Below, one piece after another: positions 61,096 to 64,000 of a stretch of 64,000 nt of DNA. Both the position numbers and the translations under genes were made by a program. The number at the start of each line of letters is the position of its first letter. Within the stretch, counting starts at the first letter, position 1. Source of the stretch: Girardinichthys multiradiatus (Eukaryota > Chordata > Actinopteri > Cyprinodontiformes > Goodeidae); the NCBI RefSeq assembly GCF_021462225.1, contig NC_061812.1:39814675-39878674 (forward strand). The letters are read 5' to 3'. The notes beneath the pieces were generated by a model. It searched no databases, was not told where the DNA came from, and worked only from the letters and a program-made list of their open reading frames with translations.

Positions 61096-61629
61096 TCGAC
61101 ATACATTAGCCATAAAGTTGCTATCTCTTTGTTAATTGGCTAGTTGAATCAAACATCTTTTTTACATGAATATGATTGTCTCTGGATTGTACCTGGAATC
61201 AGACATTATAATGCTAACTGAATTATAAATAAACTTTTAAAACATATAGCACATTTCTTCATTAAAATTTAATATTGAAAAGCTTATTTATTCTCAATCA
61301 CACTGTCCAGCGATACAGTTGGATTACATAAAACTGTCCATTTATTCTGGTTAACCTTAATATCACCTGACATGTTAAATCGATTTTCAGTAACAATTAA
61401 AATAATACCATAAACTGTTAGAAATCACTTGTATAAAAACGTTCACTGTGATGACTGCCAGCGGGAGCTTACTGCCGATAGTCCGGTCAGATCTCTACCG
61501 GGCTAGCTCGCCTCACCGCCGGTAGGCCTGGCGAGGCGAGCCGGTTACTACGCCGGGAACGGAAAACTCCGAACACGCCTGAGGCTGACTTCCGGGTCAG
61601 CCTCGGCGTTGGTACATTCCCTTTCTGGT

Positions 61630-62160
61630 TGATTTTATGAAATGTAAATTTGTTTTCTGAAATGTAAAAGTGTTTTCTGAAATGTAAATTTGTTTTCTGA
61701 AATGTAAAAGTGTTTTCTGAAATGTAAAAGTGTTTTCTGAAATGTAAATTTGTTTTCTGAAATGTAAAAGTGTTTTCTGAAATGTAAATTTGTTTTCTGA
61801 AATGCAAATTTGTTTTCTGAAATGCAAATTTGTTTTCTGAAATGTAAATTTGTTTCGCATCTTGTTAAATTGTTTTCTGAAATGTAAATTAGTTTTCTGA
61901 AATGTAAATTAGTTTTCTGAAATGTAAATTTGTTTTCTGAAATGTAAATTACTTTTCTGAAATGTAAATTTGTTTTCTGAAATGTAAATTTGTTTTCTGA
62001 AATGTAAATTTGTTTCACATCTTGTTAAATTGTTTTCTGAAATGTAAATTTGTTTTCTGAAATGTAAATTTGTTTCACATCTTGTTAAATTGTTTTCTGA
62101 AATGTAAATTTGTTTTCTGAAATGTAAATTTGTTTTCTGAAATGTAAATTTGTTTCGCAT
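61630..62160 (-). repeat. 20-bp minisatellite, right arm (inverted)
   Basis: About 27 copies of the same unit on the opposite strand. Unlike the left arm it has higher-order interruptions 'cacatcttgttaaattg' or 'cgcatcttgt' at 61855, 62010, 62070 and 62155, indicating separate expansion of the two arrays. Confidence 0.95.
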
Positions 62161-62251
62161 CTTGTAAAACTGTTTTGCACCCCCCGGCCACCGTAGTTAC
62201 CAAGTCCAGCTGGTATACCGACTTTAAACGAGAAGGCGCTCAGTTTAGATA

Positions 62252-62259
62252 TGACGTCA
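62252..62259. promoter_or_regulatory. Perfect CRE palindrome
   Basis: TGACGTCA, the full CREB/ATF consensus, 57 bp beyond the right end of the foldback element. Without the insertion it would lie ~450 bp upstream of the lsm14b ATG. Confidence 0.4.
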
Positions 62260-64000
62260 TTCCAAGATTACAGGTGCAACTACCAAAACAAACTGAACAC
62301 AGCATTACTTTTCTGGTGCTGAAGGTAACATCACCAGCACTAATACGGAGACTGGTGACACATGGTGTCTGTAGCATGACTAAAACCAGACATTTTTACC
62401 TACACTAAAAATACCTCTGGAAAGAAGAAAAATAAGTAAACACAGGCACTGCAATTATGTTGCTATTTTATGTTAGACAGGTATAGCATGTCTTATTTAA
62501 AATGAAATTTGACATTTTCTTCTTTTTTTTAACTTATTGGCTACCTGCAAAAACAAATACGCTGGTAATCATGTTTGTAAAAAAGACTCATGCTGTGTTA
62601 TTGAGCAAAAATAATTGACATATAGTCATATTTGAGGAACTTATAGTTCTGATCTGAGTTCTTTATGTTTCTTTAAAACAACCAGTCTACACCAGTGTCC
62701 ATCACAAAACTTAGATGCATTGATTGCAGAAGCATTGAGACATACATCTTTTGCGCACCACAACAGCACAAAAATACATGCATGCCGCCAACGTCCAATA
62801 GTGTATTCCTACAGCCTAAGCTTATTACTGTGGTGAGACAATTTTTATTAAACCTCTTTTAAAATCCTGCTGTATCAAATAAATATGATGCCAAATATAT
62901 TTTACAAGTACTCTCTAAAATTTCGTGATAGTTTTCTATCCATCTATTGTCTATGCTCGCTTATTCTTGATGGAGACTGGTGCCTATATCCACCATTAGG
63001 CCAACGCAGGTTGAACAGGTTGCCAATCCATCACAGGTCAATACAGAATAAAAAAACACACACACACACACCAGTGGGTGGAGAGAGCCCATGCATGCAT
63101 GGTTGAGAACATTCAGACACAATGGAGACAAATGCACTGTATGCCCACACCAACACAATAGCTTGTTTTCAAAAATAATTAAAGTCATAAATTATGTCAT
63201 GTGTTTTCATAATACATAGAAAATATATCTTTTTGGTTATAATTACATGACCATAAAAGTATCAACTCTGAAACTAAAAACATTTTTCAAAACAGGAGAT
63301 GTTTCAAAAAATTTGTTTTTACTTTTGTTTAAGGTATCTAAAAAAGTTACATTAAAAAAGTCTGAACTTTCCTATAATTTTTTCATTTTAAGGGTTTTCT
63401 TTGCCTGAGCCAGTGAAGTAGGCCTACTACCGAGCCCAGTGGAGGAGGAAATATTGTGGATATGAAAAGTTCCCGTCTTCACTTATAAAAAACAACTTTT
63501 CTTTTTTTTTTTTTTTTTACCTCAGCAGCTAACAAAAAACAAATTTAACGTAATTTTTTTAATTTAATTCACCTTGGACAAAACAGTCTAGATAGAATTA
63601 ACCCGTACAAGTTTTACGTCATTCTAAAAATAAGTAATGAAAACCTATGCTGCTGTCACAATAATTTCAAAAATTTCCGGGCTGGACTAAACCCACAAAG
63701 GTTCAAGATCCTAAAAACGCCCCTGGTTTTAGTTAAAAATGGAAATATAATTTAGGGAGAATGGATTCTATATATTCATGCTTCAAAACACAAAAACAAA
63801 TTTCTTGTTAAAGCCGTTCAGCTGCAACACTACTACTTAACGGTCATTTATTTTTTAGGGTGGGGCGTCTTTAAACGTCTCTGTACAACCGAAACCTCAT
63901 TTCGCTGCAGCCATCTTGCCCGGTGCATACAGTGTGAATAAACTCTGAAATTTGAACATTAAGCTTGTAGCAAACCAGGGTATTTATCTACCAAAGGCCA
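62260..64000. other. Intergenic window end
   Basis: 62930-63110 has a worn L2-like repeat fragment and a short (CA)n. 63895-63920 contains CAGCCATCTTG, a YY1-like site, in slightly GC-richer DNA that could be a promoter of a gene beyond the window. No coding exon recognised. Confidence 0.35.

Larger units (their letters stand above)
59630..62195. mobile_element. Foldback (giant inverted-repeat) transposon
   Basis: Flanked by a 6-bp direct duplication GTTACC (59624-59629 and 62196-62201). Termini are TACGGTGGCCGGGGGGTGC and its exact reverse complement. Each arm holds an outer 20-bp minisatellite (59660-60050 left; 61630-62160 right, inverted) and a ~490-bp inner arm (60482-60975 versus 61085-61572). 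The inner arms differ at only about seven single bases that I could find. The centre is an AT-rich hairpin. A block at 60102-60481 occurs in the left arm only. No transposase is visible, so it is presumably non-autonomous. From memory, a 6-bp duplication with TAY termini would fit the IS3EU superfamily, but this is tentative. Confidence 0.85.

Overview
This window is nuclear DNA from a ray-finned fish, most likely a percomorph teleost. The evidence is multi-exon vertebrate genes with GT-AG introns, a very heavy load of Tc1/mariner relics and fish MITEs, and tRNA-headed SINEs whose shared tail I associate with percomorph genomes. The species cannot be named from sequence alone.

Five protein-coding genes can be assembled exon by exon. 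(1) The 3' six exons of bmp7 (+, 745-7639); exon 1 lies upstream of the window. (2) A short ataxin-1 family gene with an AXH domain (-, 12629-15109, two coding exons). (3) dbndd2, a dysbindin-domain protein (+, 24888-41841, with a 16-kb first intron). (4) cdh26, a catenin-tail cadherin (+, 43110-56332, 16 coding exons). (5) lsm14b, an RNA-granule/translational repressor protein (-, 56697-59237, 8 exons). All reading frames close across the splice junctions. bmp7, dbndd2, cdh26 and lsm14b all have human orthologues on 20q13, so the block is a fish counterpart of that region. An ataxin-1 relative between bmp7 and dbndd2 mirrors BMP6-DTNBP1-ATXN1 on human 6p. It may be an ohnologue lost from mammals.

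The genes do not form a functional operon-like unit. They are a secreted TGF-beta ligand, a probable transcriptional corepressor, a casein-kinase-1/dysbindin-type cytoplasmic protein, an epithelial adhesion molecule and an mRNP protein. cdh26 and lsm14b converge tail to tail with 364 bp between their stop codons.

Between and inside the genes are mobile-element remains: Tc1 relics in most large introns, a nearly complete Tc1 copy with terminal repeats in cdh26 intron 7, MITEs with recognisable terminal repeats (8084-8816, 11486-12575, 27558-28120, 33065-33488, 33863-34355, 36211-36655), a T-poor 1.4-kb element (29629-31016), a SINE pair (44471-44863), L2-like tails, and microsatellites.

The most unusual object is a 2,566-bp foldback element (59630-62195), about 390 bp upstream of the lsm14b start codon. 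It has a 6-bp target duplication, a 19-bp terminal repeat, two inverted arms built of a 20-bp minisatellite, near-identical inner arms, an AT-rich centre, and a 380-bp block present in the left arm only.
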